From positions 114,344 to 178,343 of the forward strand of contig NZ_JAKZAH010000005.1 in assembly GCF_023156245.1 (NCBI RefSeq): 64,000 bases of DNA, given 5' to 3'. Positions 44,961 through 54,094 of this stretch are shown here, one piece after another. The notes under the pieces are model-generated. The model saw only the letters and a list, made by a program, of their open reading frames with translations. It ran no database searches and was not told the DNA's origin. The number at the start of each line of letters is the position of its first letter. The first letter of the stretch is position 1. The DNA is from Marinobacter bryozoorum (GTDB taxonomy: Bacteria; Pseudomonadota; Gammaproteobacteria; Pseudomonadales; Oleiphilaceae). The position numbers were made by a program, and so were the translations under genes.

Positions 44961-47312
44961 TCAGGCCAGTTGCTTCCCTACGGGCAGGCGACGAACCCGC
45001 TTACCGATAGCGGCATGGATGGCGTTGCACAGGGCCGGCGCGACCGGGGGCAAGCCCGGCTCCCCGACACCGCCCATCGGGGCATCGTCGCCGCCATCTA
45101 CCAGGTGTACATGCACCTCGCGGGGGGCGTTTTCCATGCGCGGGATCAGGTACCGGTCAAAGTTATCCTGGTCCGCTGCGCCGTTGCTGAACGACACTTC
45201 GCTGTGCAGTGCGATGCCAATGCCCATGACACAGGCGCCTTCCAGCTGCGAGCGTACCCGCTCCGGGTTGACCGCCTTGCCGCAATCGAAGGCAATGTCG
45301 GCCCGGTGGATGATCACTTCGCCGTCATCCGCCACTTCCACATCCATCACTATGGCCGTGTAGGACACAAAGCTGTGGTGCATGGCCAGGCCAAGCCCGC
45401 GCCGCTCACCCCGGTCCTTGTTGTCCCAGTTGGCTTCGCGGGTTGCCCGCTCCACCACGGCTCTCATGCGGCCGATATCGATGGGATAGATTTCCGGGTT
45501 TTCGCCGTAGTTCCAGCCGTCCTTGAATTCCGACGGGCTGATCTGGCGCGGCTCTCCAAGAAGCTCCAGCAGGTAGTCCCGGTGGTCCCGGCCGGCGGCC
45601 TCGGCCATTTCTGCCGCGAAGCTCTGGATGGCCCAGGCGTGCGGCAGGTTGTAGACCGCCCGGAACCAGCCAATCCGGGTGTGGGCAGGCGCCTCAGGGT
45701 TTTCCAGGCGGATTGCGGGAATATTGAAGGGCATGGTGTTAAAGCCCATGCCTAGCTCGAAGTCCGCCTTGTGCTTCGGGTCTTCAGCGAACAGTGAGCC
45801 GATGCTCGGCGACAGTGTCCGGTGCAGCCAGCCGGTGGCCTTGCCGTCACTGTCCAGGGCGGCTTCCAGCCGGTCTACGGACACGGCATGGAAATAGGCG
45901 TGGTGGATGTCGTCTTCTCTGGTCCACTGCACCCGTACCGGGCGACCTTCAAACTCCCTGGCAAGCCTGGCCGCTTCGATCACGAAATCCGGCTTGGACT
46001 TCCGGCCAAAGCCACCGCCGAGCAGGGTCTGGTGGACGGTCACCTTTTCCAGGTCCAGCCCCAGTGCGCCAGCGACGCCTTGCCGGGTAGCCCGGGGATG
46101 CTGGATGGGTGCCCATGCTTCGGCACTGTTGCCGTCAAACTGAACGATCGCCACCGGCGGCTCCATGGGCGCCTGGGCCATGTGAGGCATATAGTAGGTG
46201 GCCGTGACGGTCTTGCTGGCGCCCTTCAGGGCCTTTTCGATATCCCCGGACTCGCGGACCACCTTGCCGGCGGACTCGGCCCGCTGTTCCAGCATCTCGC
46301 GGTACTCACCGGAGGTATACTGCGCGTTGTCGCCAGCGGCCTCCAGGTCCCATTCGATTTCAAGGGCATCACGGCCTTTGATGGCTGCCCAGGTATTCTC
46401 GGCGACCACCGCCACACCACCCAGCGGGCTGAATGCGGCCGGCATGCCGGTGCCTTCCAGGGTGATCGTCTTGATGACACCGCGTACCTTCAGGGCGGCG
46501 CTGTCGTCCACGCTTTTGACTCGTGCCCCGAGTACTGGCGGGCGGACAACGACCGCATACAGCATGTTGTCCATCTGCACATCGGCGCCGAAGCGGGCCT
46601 TGCCGGTGACCACGTCTTGGCCGTCTACGGCCGGCGGACGGGTCTCCCGGTTTGTCAGATCGCCATTGACCAGACCGGTTTCGCGACCTATATAGCGCAA
46701 CTGACTGTCCGGCTTCAGTGTCAGCTGGTCACGGTCCGGAACCTCCAGTTCACGGGCCGCCGCCGCCAGTTCACCAAAGCCCAGGCTGCGGTCGCTGTTC
46801 TTGTGGACCACCTCGTGCACGCGGGTTTCCACCTCGTCAACGGGTACGCCCCACTGATCGGCAGCAGCCTGCTCCAGCATGAGGCGGGCGCCGGCAGCAG
46901 CCCGGCGCATGGGCTCATACCAGTGACGCATACTGCGAGAGCCATCGGTGTTCTGGTTGCCGTACTTATCCTGGTCTGCGTCGGCCTGTTCGACCTTGAC
47001 CTGCTCCCAGTCGGCGCCAAGCTCGTCGGCGGCCACCAGCGCCAGGCTGGTGCGTATGCCCTGCCCCATCTCGGCCCGGTGATTGGTGATGGTTACCGTA
47101 CCGTCCTCGTCAATTCGGATAAACACATTGGGGTTGTCTACCCAACCACCGGGCATGCCCTCGGCGCCATACTTCGCGCTGTCTGAACCCTCAGAGGCCG
47201 TCGCCAGGCCCCACCGGGCGGCCATGACGAACGCACTACCCGCGGCGAGCCCGCGCATGAAATGGCGCCGGCTCACATTGGCCAGCAGGACCGATTTGCC
47301 TGTGCTGCTCAT
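44961..47312 (-). CDS. Molybdenum hydroxylase large subunit (isoquinoline 1-oxidoreductase beta-like)
   Basis: Molybdopterin-binding subunit of the xanthine dehydrogenase superfamily, IorB type, 783 aa. A twin-arginine signal VSRRHFMRGLAAGSAF directs folded export, usual in this branch. The mature part holds ITNHRAEMGQGIRTSLALVAADELG, the IQHPRATRQGVAGALG and LLGGGFGRKSKPDFVIEA loop, and the C-terminal MGGVGEPGLPPVAPALCNAI with the catalytic glutamate. The start is ATG 47312 (GGAGG upstream), overlapping the 2Fe-2S subunit stop by four bases. The substrate may be an aldehyde or N-heterocycle; the gene order does not decide it. Confidence 0.9.
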   Translation of the reverse strand: MSSTGKSVLLANVSRRHFMRGLAAGSAFVMAARWGLATASEGSDSAKYGAEGMPGGWVDNPNVFIRIDEDGTVTITNHRAEMGQGIRTSLALVAADELGADWEQVKVEQADADQDKYGNQNTDGSRSMRHWYEPMRRAAAGARLMLEQAAADQWGVPVDEVETRVHEVVHKNSDRSLGFGELAAAARELEVPDRDQLTLKPDSQLRYIGRETGLVNGDLTNRETRPPAVDGQDVVTGKARFGADVQMDNMLYAVVVRPPVLGARVKSVDDSAALKVRGVIKTITLEGTGMPAAFSPLGGVAVVAENTWAAIKGRDALEIEWDLEAAGDNAQYTSGEYREMLEQRAESAGKVVRESGDIEKALKGASKTVTATYYMPHMAQAPMEPPVAIVQFDGNSAEAWAPIQHPRATRQGVAGALGLDLEKVTVHQTLLGGGFGRKSKPDFVIEAARLAREFEGRPVRVQWTREDDIHHAYFHAVSVDRLEAALDSDGKATGWLHRTLSPSIGSLFAEDPKHKADFELGMGFNTMPFNIPAIRLENPEAPAHTRIGWFRAVYNLPHAWAIQSFAAEMAEAAGRDHRDYLLELLGEPRQISPSEFKDGWNYGENPEIYPIDIGRMRAVVERATREANWDNKDRGERRGLGLAMHHSFVSYTAIVMDVEVADDGEVIIHRADIAFDCGKAVNPERVRSQLEGACVMGIGIALHSEVSFSNGAADQDNFDRYLIPRMENAPREVHVHLVDGGDDAPMGGVGEPGLPPVAPALCNAIHAAIGKRVRRLPVGKQLA

Positions 47313-47773
47313 GCCTTGTCCTCCATATCCGCCGCCCGTGCAACCGCCGCTTCAATGCGATTGTAGGTGCCACACCGGCACAGGTTGCCGTTCATGGCAT
47401 CACGGATCTCGGCACCATCGGGGCTGCCATTCTCTTTGAGAAGCGCGGTTGCGGTCATGATCTGACCACCCTGGCAATAGCCACACTGGGCCACGCCCAG
47501 CTCAAGCCAGGCCTCCTGTACCCGCTTGCCAACGTCGTCATCTGCGATGGCCTCTATGGTGGTGATTGCCTTGCCTTCGGCCTTGGTAACCGGGGTCACG
47601 CAGGAGCGGGTGGCCTTGCCGTCCAGGTGCACCGTACAGGCGCCGCACTGGGCAATGCCGCAGCCGAACTTGGTGCCGGTCAGTTTGACAATATCCCTCA
47701 GCGCCCAAAGCAGGGGCATATCATCAGGGACATCCAGTTCGTGCTCTTCCCCGTTTATTGTCAGGTTGATCAT
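47309..47773 (-). CDS. Molybdenum hydroxylase 2Fe-2S subunit (isoquinoline 1-oxidoreductase alpha-like)
   Basis: Small electron-transfer subunit of 154 residues with two 2Fe-2S clusters. The plant-type cluster ligands are in GTKFGCGIAQCGACTVHLDG with the fourth cysteine in TRSCVTPV; the second cluster uses GYCQGGQIM and NLCRCGTYNRI. It matches the IorA/CoxS family. It is the first gene of the pair and translationally coupled to the large subunit. Electrons would go to a cytochrome (inferred from family). Confidence 0.93.
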   Translation of the reverse strand: MINLTINGEEHELDVPDDMPLLWALRDIVKLTGTKFGCGIAQCGACTVHLDGKATRSCVTPVTKAEGKAITTIEAIADDDVGKRVQEAWLELGVAQCGYCQGGQIMTATALLKENGSPDGAEIRDAMNGNLCRCGTYNRIEAAVARAADMEDKA

Positions 47774-47902
47774 TGCGCTCTCCCGTCTTCGAATTGTTGT
47801 CTGGCCTGTCGCCTGGCGAAGGCCCCGCCGGTGTTTTGCGCACCGGCGTTCTGCAGTGGCTGTTGAGAACCATGACCTACCTACAGTGTGCTTTCAAGCC
47901 GG

Positions 47903-50008
47903 TCAGAAGACCAGCTCAAGTCCACTGTGGAAGGTCAGCCCGGGTGCCGGTTCGTAGTAACGGCCACCATTGGCGTTGATCCGCACGTTGGCGTAGTGAT
48001 CTTCTTCAAGGAGGTTACGAATGCCAGCGTAGACCTTCAGGCGGCGGTCTGTGCCCAGCTGCCAGCCCGTTCCGGCCTTCAGGTTCATGACCCAGCTGCT
48101 GTCGACCTTTACCGTGTTGGCGTTGTCGGCGTAAAAGTCGCCGGAATAAAGCCCTTCAACACTGGCAAAGGTGTCACCCAGGCCCGACCAGGTAAGCCGG
48201 TTGTTCCACTGGTGGCGTGGCAGTCCCGGCATGCGAAGGCCGCTGTAATCATTGTCGTCGGTATCGAAATCCTCGAACCGGTAGCTGGCCATGGTGAGGG
48301 CACTGTGCAAGCGCCACGCGGGGGTCATGTACCAGTCGAGGGCCAGTTCGGCGCCCTGGCGAGAGGTTTCACCGGCATTCTGGTAGTAGGTCCGGCCATC
48401 TGTCGCTTCAAAGGGAAGCAACTCGTCGTCCACGTCGATACGGAACAGGCTCAGGTCATATTCGATGCCCATCGCAAGGTAGCCGCGGAGACCGAGCTCA
48501 CGGCTGATGGCCTTTTGGGGTTCCACGTCGCTATTGAACCCGCCCTGCCCCTCAGGCCGGGCAAACTCGGTGAAGGTCGGGGTTTCAAATGCTGTGGCGA
48601 CGTTGGCATAGAGAGAGTGTTCAGTACTCACCCTGTAAAGCGCTCCCAGGCTGCCGTTCCATTCACGGAGGGTGCGGCTGCCACTATTGTCGACGCCATC
48701 GGCCATGAAACGATCATCAATAGAGAGGCGCACCCAGTCGTGGCGGACCCCGCCGCTAACGGTGAGCTGCTCACTCAGGTCCACGTCAGCCAGTGCGAAT
48801 ACACCTGTCGCGGTGGCATCCTGCTGCTCGTCACCGGTACGGGCGGTGATTTCCCGGTCGGTGTTCACGGCAAAACGTGAGCGGTCATCTTCCTGCCGGC
48901 GTACCTCAGTACCCACCATAATGGTGGAAGGCTGACCCAGTATCTGCAGGCCACGCCTGTAGTCGGCGCTACCGCCGTAATAGAACCGGTCGTAGCGGAT
49001 TCGGCTGCTACCCGGGAAGGGCAGTTGCTGCTCGAAATCCCGCCAGCTAGCAAACCCCCTCAGATTCAAGTCGCCACCGCCGAGGTCCTGGTCCCGGTAA
49101 TGCAGCCCCACCAACTGTTGCTCGACCTCCTGGCCGGCATCCAGCCGAGACGACATGGGGGCAGCCTGGTCCCGGTCTTCTTCGACTTCTTCAAGGGTGA
49201 GGCCACCGGGGTCTTCTGCCAACGGCATGTCGAGGATGTTTACCAGGGCCGACAGGGATCTGTCTTCATCGATCTGGTACCCGATGCGCCCGTTGAACAG
49301 GCGTTTCTCAACTTCGCTCTGGTCCCGCTGACCTTCGAAATCCAGTGCCGAGAAACTCAGATTATGCCGCCAGCGACCGTTGTCGCCGCCGTGACTGGCC
49401 GACAACTTGCGATAGCCATCGCTGCCGCCCTGTAACCCGATGGCTGCACCTGACGCCTGACTGCCATCGGCCGTGGTCACATCAATGACACCCCCGGCGG
49501 CATTGCCATAAAGGACCGAGGCAGGCCCCCGGATAACTTCGATGCGTTCGGCACTGTCGAGGTCGATGGCGTCTACCTGGGCCTGGCCGTCAGGCAATGT
49601 GTAGGGAATGCCATCCACACGAACGTGGATGCCACGTATACCAAAGGGCGAGCGCGCGCCAAAGCCACGACTGGCGATACGCTGCCCCTGGGCAAAATTG
49701 TTGCGATTCTGGAGGAACAGGCCAGGCACGATGGTGAGGCTCTCATCCAGCTGGAGCCCCTGCTGACCTTGATGGATCTGGTCCCGGGTAACTGCCGAGA
49801 CTGCGGCTGGCGTATCCTGCAGGGAACGGGCCAGGCGCGGTGCTGTTACCAATATTGATGGTCGATTCTGGGTGGTATCGGCGGTTTCGGCCTGGTCGTC
49901 GGATATGGCCCCCTGAGCCATTCCAAGCCCCGGCAAGGCCACCCCGGCCCCGATCAGGACAATTGCACGCAGGTCTTTTTTTATACACAGTCTGTTTTTT
50001 ATTGTCAT
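47903..50008 (-). CDS. TonB-dependent outer membrane receptor
   Basis: Outer-membrane active transporter of 701 residues with a signal peptide ending near GMAQG. The plug domain (residues ~45-170: RSLQDTPAAVSAVTRDQI, RGFGARSPFGIRGIHVRVDGIPYTLPDGQ, ERIEVIRGPASVLYGNAAGGVIDV) and a 22-strand barrel end in the C-terminal phenylalanine GLELVF. The plug style resembles FecA-like receptors. Its direct neighbour is a PQQ-dependent alcohol dehydrogenase, with no pqq synthesis genes in the window, so PQQ uptake of the PqqU kind is a possibility, besides an iron chelate. Confidence 0.92.
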   Translation of the reverse strand: MTIKNRLCIKKDLRAIVLIGAGVALPGLGMAQGAISDDQAETADTTQNRPSILVTAPRLARSLQDTPAAVSAVTRDQIHQGQQGLQLDESLTIVPGLFLQNRNNFAQGQRIASRGFGARSPFGIRGIHVRVDGIPYTLPDGQAQVDAIDLDSAERIEVIRGPASVLYGNAAGGVIDVTTADGSQASGAAIGLQGGSDGYRKLSASHGGDNGRWRHNLSFSALDFEGQRDQSEVEKRLFNGRIGYQIDEDRSLSALVNILDMPLAEDPGGLTLEEVEEDRDQAAPMSSRLDAGQEVEQQLVGLHYRDQDLGGGDLNLRGFASWRDFEQQLPFPGSSRIRYDRFYYGGSADYRRGLQILGQPSTIMVGTEVRRQEDDRSRFAVNTDREITARTGDEQQDATATGVFALADVDLSEQLTVSGGVRHDWVRLSIDDRFMADGVDNSGSRTLREWNGSLGALYRVSTEHSLYANVATAFETPTFTEFARPEGQGGFNSDVEPQKAISRELGLRGYLAMGIEYDLSLFRIDVDDELLPFEATDGRTYYQNAGETSRQGAELALDWYMTPAWRLHSALTMASYRFEDFDTDDNDYSGLRMPGLPRHQWNNRLTWSGLGDTFASVEGLYSGDFYADNANTVKVDSSWVMNLKAGTGWQLGTDRRLKVYAGIRNLLEEDHYANVRINANGGRYYEPAPGLTFHSGLELVF

Positions 50009-50100
50009 TGATTCGTCCAGGTAAAGGGTCTCTGGCTTGTTAAGTGGGGACTAACCCCCAGGCGCAGGTCCTGGTGGAGAGCCCCCGCTTGCGAACCGGG

Positions 50101-52197
50101 TTACTGGCTGGCGCGAATGGTATCCGCCGTACCCATGATAAAGGCCCGGATCTTGTTCACGTCCTCCTCACTCAGACGCTCCGAAAAGTCAGGCATCCCC
50201 CGGTTGGCCAACACTCCGTCCAATACGAAGGATTCCAGGTCACTGATCACCTTGGCATTGGAGTAGCCCAGGTTCGGGATCGCGCCACCTCGATCAACCC
50301 CTGGCACACCATGACAGGCTACGCAGTTGGCGATGTAGAGCCCCAGGCCTTCTTCGGCCAGTTCCGGATTGTAATCCACACCTGAAACCAGGTTGGTTTG
50401 CTGGTGCTTGCTGTATTCGGGGGGCTCCGCATTACCATCCAGCGAGTAGGTGTAAACGGTGCCAGGAATGGTCCGCTCACTGCCCCGCTGGACCAGGCCA
50501 TAGACCCCACCCCAGCCGGCGGCGATGGACACAAATTGCTGGCCGTCCACCTCATAGGTTACCGGTGCTGCAACGATACCCGTGCCGACCATGGTGTCCC
50601 ACAGCTTGTCACCATTACTGGCATTGAAGGCCATCAGGCGCGCGTCAGCAGTACCCTGGAAAACCAGGTTACCTGCTGTGGTCAGGGTGCCGCCGTTCCA
50701 GGGCGAAATGTGCTCATAACGCCAGGCTTCCTCCTGCTCTACCGGATCCCAGGCCACCAGGCGCCCGAAGGGCTTGCTGCCCGGCGTGGTCGGGTTCAGG
50801 TACATACCGGTATTCCAGCCGATGCCACTCATGAATACACCCGGCTCATCCTCGTTGTAGTCCCATTCCGGCATTTTTTGCATGGACGCGGGAATATTCT
50901 GTGCCGGTATGTAGGCCAGCTGCGTGTCCGGACTGAATGACATGGAGTGCCAGTTATGTGCTCCATAGGGTCCCGGTATCGCGTCAAAGGGTTCATCCTC
51001 GGACCGCGCTTCCGCTGTGACCATGGGTCGCCCGGATTCGTCATAACCGGTCGCCCAGTTCACATCAACGAAGTTCTCCGCTGAAATGAACTCACCGGTT
51101 TCACGGTCTACTACGTAGAAGAAACCGTTCTTGGGAGCGTGGAGCAGTACCTTGCGGGTTTCATCGTTGATGGGCAGGTCCGCCAGGATGATGTCCTGGG
51201 TGGAGGTGTAGTCCCAGTTATCCCCCGGGGTTTCCTGGTAGTGCCAGCGATACTCGCCAGTATCCGGATCCAGCGCCACGATGGATGCAAGGAACAGGTT
51301 GTCACCGCCGCCCGGGCTGCGGTGCAGGTGGGACCAGGGAGAGCCGTTGCCGGTGCCGATGTACATCAGGTCAAGCTCCGGGTCGAAGACCATACTGTCC
51401 CAGACGGTACCACCGCCACCGGCTTCCCAGTACTTACCGCTGGGATCCCAGGTTTCGGCAGCCATTTCCATTGCTTCGTTTTCGAAGGGTTCATCCGGGT
51501 TGCCGGGTACCGTATACCAACGCCAGGCTTCCTCGCCGGTGTCGGCATCGTAGGCGGTGATATAACCCCGCACGCCGTATTCAGCACCGCCGTTACCAAT
51601 GATGACCTTGTTTTTGAAGACCCGGGGCGCTCCAGTAATGGTGTAGGGCTTTTCGCGGTCCTCGATGGTGTCGACTTCCCACACGCGCTCACCGTTTTCG
51701 GCATCCAGGGCGATCAATCGTCCATCAAAGGCCCCGAAATAGACCAGACCGTTGCTCACCGCAACGCCCCGGTTACCCACATCGCAGCACCCCTTTTCAC
51801 CATAGGATTTAGGCACTTCCGGATCGTAGGTCCACAGTTTCTTGCCGGTTTTCGCGTCCACCGCATGGACAATACTCCACGGCGCAGTCACGTACATCAC
51901 GCCGTCCAGTACGATCGGGGTAGACTCAACGCCACGGCTGGACCCGAGGTTGTAGCTCCACTCCAGTTTCAGGTCCTTGACGTTCTTTGTATTGATCTCG
52001 TCCAGGGGGCTAAATCGCTGTTCCTGGTAGTCAAAGCCGTGGGCCGGCCAGTTTTTCCCGGTGTCGCGGTTCTCGGCTATCGCCTTGTGGGTTTCGTCGA
52101 CATACTGCGACTCATCGGCAGCAGCAAGCATGGCATGACCAGCAGCGAGCACCCCCGCCAGGCTGGTAAACAGAATCCGTTTATTGTTCTTTAACAT
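50101..52197 (-). CDS. PQQ-dependent quinohemoprotein alcohol dehydrogenase
   Basis: Periplasmic alcohol dehydrogenase of about 698 aa. A signal peptide (MLKNNKRILFTSLAGVLAAGHA, then MLAAADE) precedes an eight-bladed propeller with tryptophan-docking repeats. The vicinal cysteine pair GEKGCCDVGNRG over PQQ is present. A C-terminal cytochrome c domain has CVACHG and an axial methionine in the RGMPDFSERLSEED segment, so this is the type II quinohemoprotein (ethanol dehydrogenase/Qbd-like) form. The start is ATG 52197, with AGGAAAC upstream. It lies between the TonB receptor and the aldehyde dehydrogenase. It would oxidise a primary or secondary alcohol to aldehyde or ketone. Confidence 0.9.
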   Translation of the reverse strand: MLKNNKRILFTSLAGVLAAGHAMLAAADESQYVDETHKAIAENRDTGKNWPAHGFDYQEQRFSPLDEINTKNVKDLKLEWSYNLGSSRGVESTPIVLDGVMYVTAPWSIVHAVDAKTGKKLWTYDPEVPKSYGEKGCCDVGNRGVAVSNGLVYFGAFDGRLIALDAENGERVWEVDTIEDREKPYTITGAPRVFKNKVIIGNGGAEYGVRGYITAYDADTGEEAWRWYTVPGNPDEPFENEAMEMAAETWDPSGKYWEAGGGGTVWDSMVFDPELDLMYIGTGNGSPWSHLHRSPGGGDNLFLASIVALDPDTGEYRWHYQETPGDNWDYTSTQDIILADLPINDETRKVLLHAPKNGFFYVVDRETGEFISAENFVDVNWATGYDESGRPMVTAEARSEDEPFDAIPGPYGAHNWHSMSFSPDTQLAYIPAQNIPASMQKMPEWDYNEDEPGVFMSGIGWNTGMYLNPTTPGSKPFGRLVAWDPVEQEEAWRYEHISPWNGGTLTTAGNLVFQGTADARLMAFNASNGDKLWDTMVGTGIVAAPVTYEVDGQQFVSIAAGWGGVYGLVQRGSERTIPGTVYTYSLDGNAEPPEYSKHQQTNLVSGVDYNPELAEEGLGLYIANCVACHGVPGVDRGGAIPNLGYSNAKVISDLESFVLDGVLANRGMPDFSERLSEEDVNKIRAFIMGTADTIRASQ

Positions 52198-52276
52198 GGG
52201 TGTTTCCTGTGTTTTGTTGTTGTACGCCTTCGCTGATAACGGCTGGCCTTTCACTTGATGTGGCCAGGCAACCCTC

Positions 52277-53761
52277 TCAGCATAGAATGACCACAGACTT
52301 CTGCTCGGTATAATGTTCGACCAGGCTGTCACTCAGCTCACGGCCAGTCCCGGATTGCTTGAAGCCGCCGAAGGGCATGCAAGGGTCAATCAGGTGGTGC
52401 CCGTTAACCCAGACCGAACCGGCGTCAATCTCGGGAATCAGACGATTGACCTGGGACAGGTCGTTGGAGAAGATGCTGGCGGCCAGGCCGTAGCAGTTGT
52501 CGTTCGCCAGTCTGACCAGCTCCTGGTTATCGCTGTATTTCTGGACTACCACAACCGGCCCGAAGATTTCTTCCTGCACACAACGGCTGTCCTGGGCCAG
52601 GCCTGTAATGACGGTGGGCTCTACAAAGTAACCCTGGTCCAGGCCCTTGCCACCACCAATCTCGATCTTGCCGCCGTCGGAACGGGCCTGCTCGATGTAA
52701 CCGAGAACGCGCTCCTGCTGCTTGGCCGATACCAGCGGACCAATCATGGTGGTCTCGTCCATTCCCGAGCCGAGGGTCAGCGCCCTGGCCTGGTCCACCA
52801 GCTTGGCCACAAGGGCATCATGGATACTCTCGTGTACATAGATGCGGGAGCCTGCCGTACACGCCTGCCCCTGGTTGAAGAAGATCGCCTGAGCGGCGCC
52901 TGCGGCGGCCATATCGAGGTCGGCATCCGGCAAGACCATGACCGGTGACTTTCCACCGAGCTCCAGGGTTGTCCGGGTCATGTTTTCCATGGCAGCCCGA
53001 CCTACCTGCTTACCAACGGAGGTAGAACCGGTAAAGGCAATCTTGTTGATGCCGGGATGTCCCGAAAGGGCTGCGCCTGCTTCGTAGCCGAGCCCCGGAA
53101 CCACGTTCAGGCTGCCGGGCGGAAAGCCCACCTCGTTGACCACTTCTGCAAGCAGCAGGGCAGTCAGGGGCGTATCCTCTGCCGGTTTCAGCACTACGGT
53201 ACAACCCGCAGCCAGCGCTGGAGCTACCTTCCAGGCGGTCATCAGCAACGGGAAGTTCCAGGGAACAATGGCACCGACCACCCCGACAGGCTCCCGGCGT
53301 GTGTAGGCAACGATCTGTGCCTCATCCGGAACCGGGGGTAAGGTGGGGGTCATGGACCGGCCATCAATCTTGGTCGCCCAGCCTGCGGTATAGCGAATAA
53401 ACGAGACCACGCTGGCTACATCCATGCCCTTCGCTACGGTCACCGGTTTACCATTATCGAGGGTTTCGATAACAGCAAAGTCGTCGGCACGGGCCTCTAT
53501 CGCGTCCGCAAGGTCCAGTAACAGTTTTTCCCTGACTGCCGGGCGCGCCTTGCGCCAGCTGCCGAACGCCTCTCTTGCAGACTTTACCGCACGGTCAATA
53601 TCTTCCGCGCCACCGGATGCCACGCGGGCAATTCGTTCAGTGGTTGCCGGGTTGAATACGTCCAGCGAGTTACCGCTCACCGCGTCAACCGGTTTGCCGC
53701 CAATAAACAGCTTGTGCTCTTTATCCAGCCAGGCCTTTACCGAATCAGAGATCTGGGTCAT
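52277..53761 (-). CDS. NAD(P)-dependent aldehyde dehydrogenase
   Basis: Aldehyde dehydrogenase superfamily, 494 aa. Visible: FTGSTSVGKQVGRAAMENM coenzyme loop, LELGGKSPVMVLPDAD with the general-base glutamate, FFNQGQACTAGSRIYVHES with the nucleophilic cysteine, and EEIFGPVVVVQKY. It would oxidise the aldehyde made by the PQQ dehydrogenase. Transcription probably comes from a sigma-54-like promoter at 53828-53843, with an activator site at 53931. The N-terminus TQISDSVKAWLDKEHKLFIG is echoed by a truncated copy at 56674-56874. Confidence 0.93.
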   Translation of the reverse strand: MTQISDSVKAWLDKEHKLFIGGKPVDAVSGNSLDVFNPATTERIARVASGGAEDIDRAVKSAREAFGSWRKARPAVREKLLLDLADAIEARADDFAVIETLDNGKPVTVAKGMDVASVVSFIRYTAGWATKIDGRSMTPTLPPVPDEAQIVAYTRREPVGVVGAIVPWNFPLLMTAWKVAPALAAGCTVVLKPAEDTPLTALLLAEVVNEVGFPPGSLNVVPGLGYEAGAALSGHPGINKIAFTGSTSVGKQVGRAAMENMTRTTLELGGKSPVMVLPDADLDMAAAGAAQAIFFNQGQACTAGSRIYVHESIHDALVAKLVDQARALTLGSGMDETTMIGPLVSAKQQERVLGYIEQARSDGGKIEIGGGKGLDQGYFVEPTVITGLAQDSRCVQEEIFGPVVVVQKYSDNQELVRLANDNCYGLAASIFSNDLSQVNRLIPEIDAGSVWVNGHHLIDPCMPFGGFKQSGTGRELSDSLVEHYTEQKSVVILC

Positions 53762-53827
53762 ACCGTTTCCTTTTCACCGTTGTTGTCTTTGTTGGTGTGC
53801 AGGCCAAAACAGCCTGTCTCAGTTCCT

Positions 53828-53843
53828 ATCAAGACTCATGCCA
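53828..53843 (-). promoter_or_regulatory. Sigma-54-like promoter, copy A (aldehyde dehydrogenase)
   Basis: On the minus strand TGGCAT-GAGTC-TTGAT has the -24 GG and a -12 TTGA in place of TTGC. The same block recurs at 56942-56957. It lies 67 bases upstream of the aldehyde dehydrogenase ATG. Confidence 0.55.
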
Positions 53844-53930
53844 GCGGGGGATCAATCAAGTAAGACCCGATAATCATGGGGTTAGGGAAACCTGTACAGT
53901 CAGGCGCGAGGATGGGAGCTGTGTCATAGT

Positions 53931-53944
53931 GCGACAGGTGTTGC
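53931..53944 (-). promoter_or_regulatory. Activator-site-like palindrome, copy A
   Basis: GCGACAGGTGTTGC is an imperfect inverted repeat (GCrACA / TGTyGC), about 90 bases upstream of the -24 box. The same 14 bases, inside a longer identical stretch, occur at 57043-57056. The AcoR-like activator at 57100 is the likely ligand. Confidence 0.55.
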
Positions 53945-54094
53945 AAAATCAGACAGCCCGGGTGGGCAGGGACTCCGGTTTGATAGCAAACCGACCCCGG
54001 GGGAGCAATCGCAGACCTGACCTGACAGACACCTTCAGACTATCACCTTCAGACTATCGGGCACCTGCCAGGTCCAGGCTCAGTTACTTACACC

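Larger units (their letters stand above)
53762..53960. repeat. Duplicated control region, copy A
   Basis: The ~200 bases upstream of the aldehyde dehydrogenase start share order and blocks with 56875-57070: a TTTTCACCnTTGTTGTC leader, AACAGCCTG, CAAGACTCrTGCCAGC, and TGCGACAGGTGTTGCAAAAT. Both copies precede an aldehyde dehydrogenase start, one intact and one truncated. Confidence 0.75.

Noticed and set aside
45822..47186. 454-codon plus-strand open frame
   Set aside because: Lies wholly opposite the molybdenum hydroxylase gene, whose cofactor motifs are clear.
47888..48880. 330-codon plus-strand open frame
   Set aside because: Antisense of the TonB receptor barrel.
51139..52194. 351-codon plus-strand open frame
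   Set aside because: Antisense of the PQQ alcohol dehydrogenase; no ribosome-binding site or domain.
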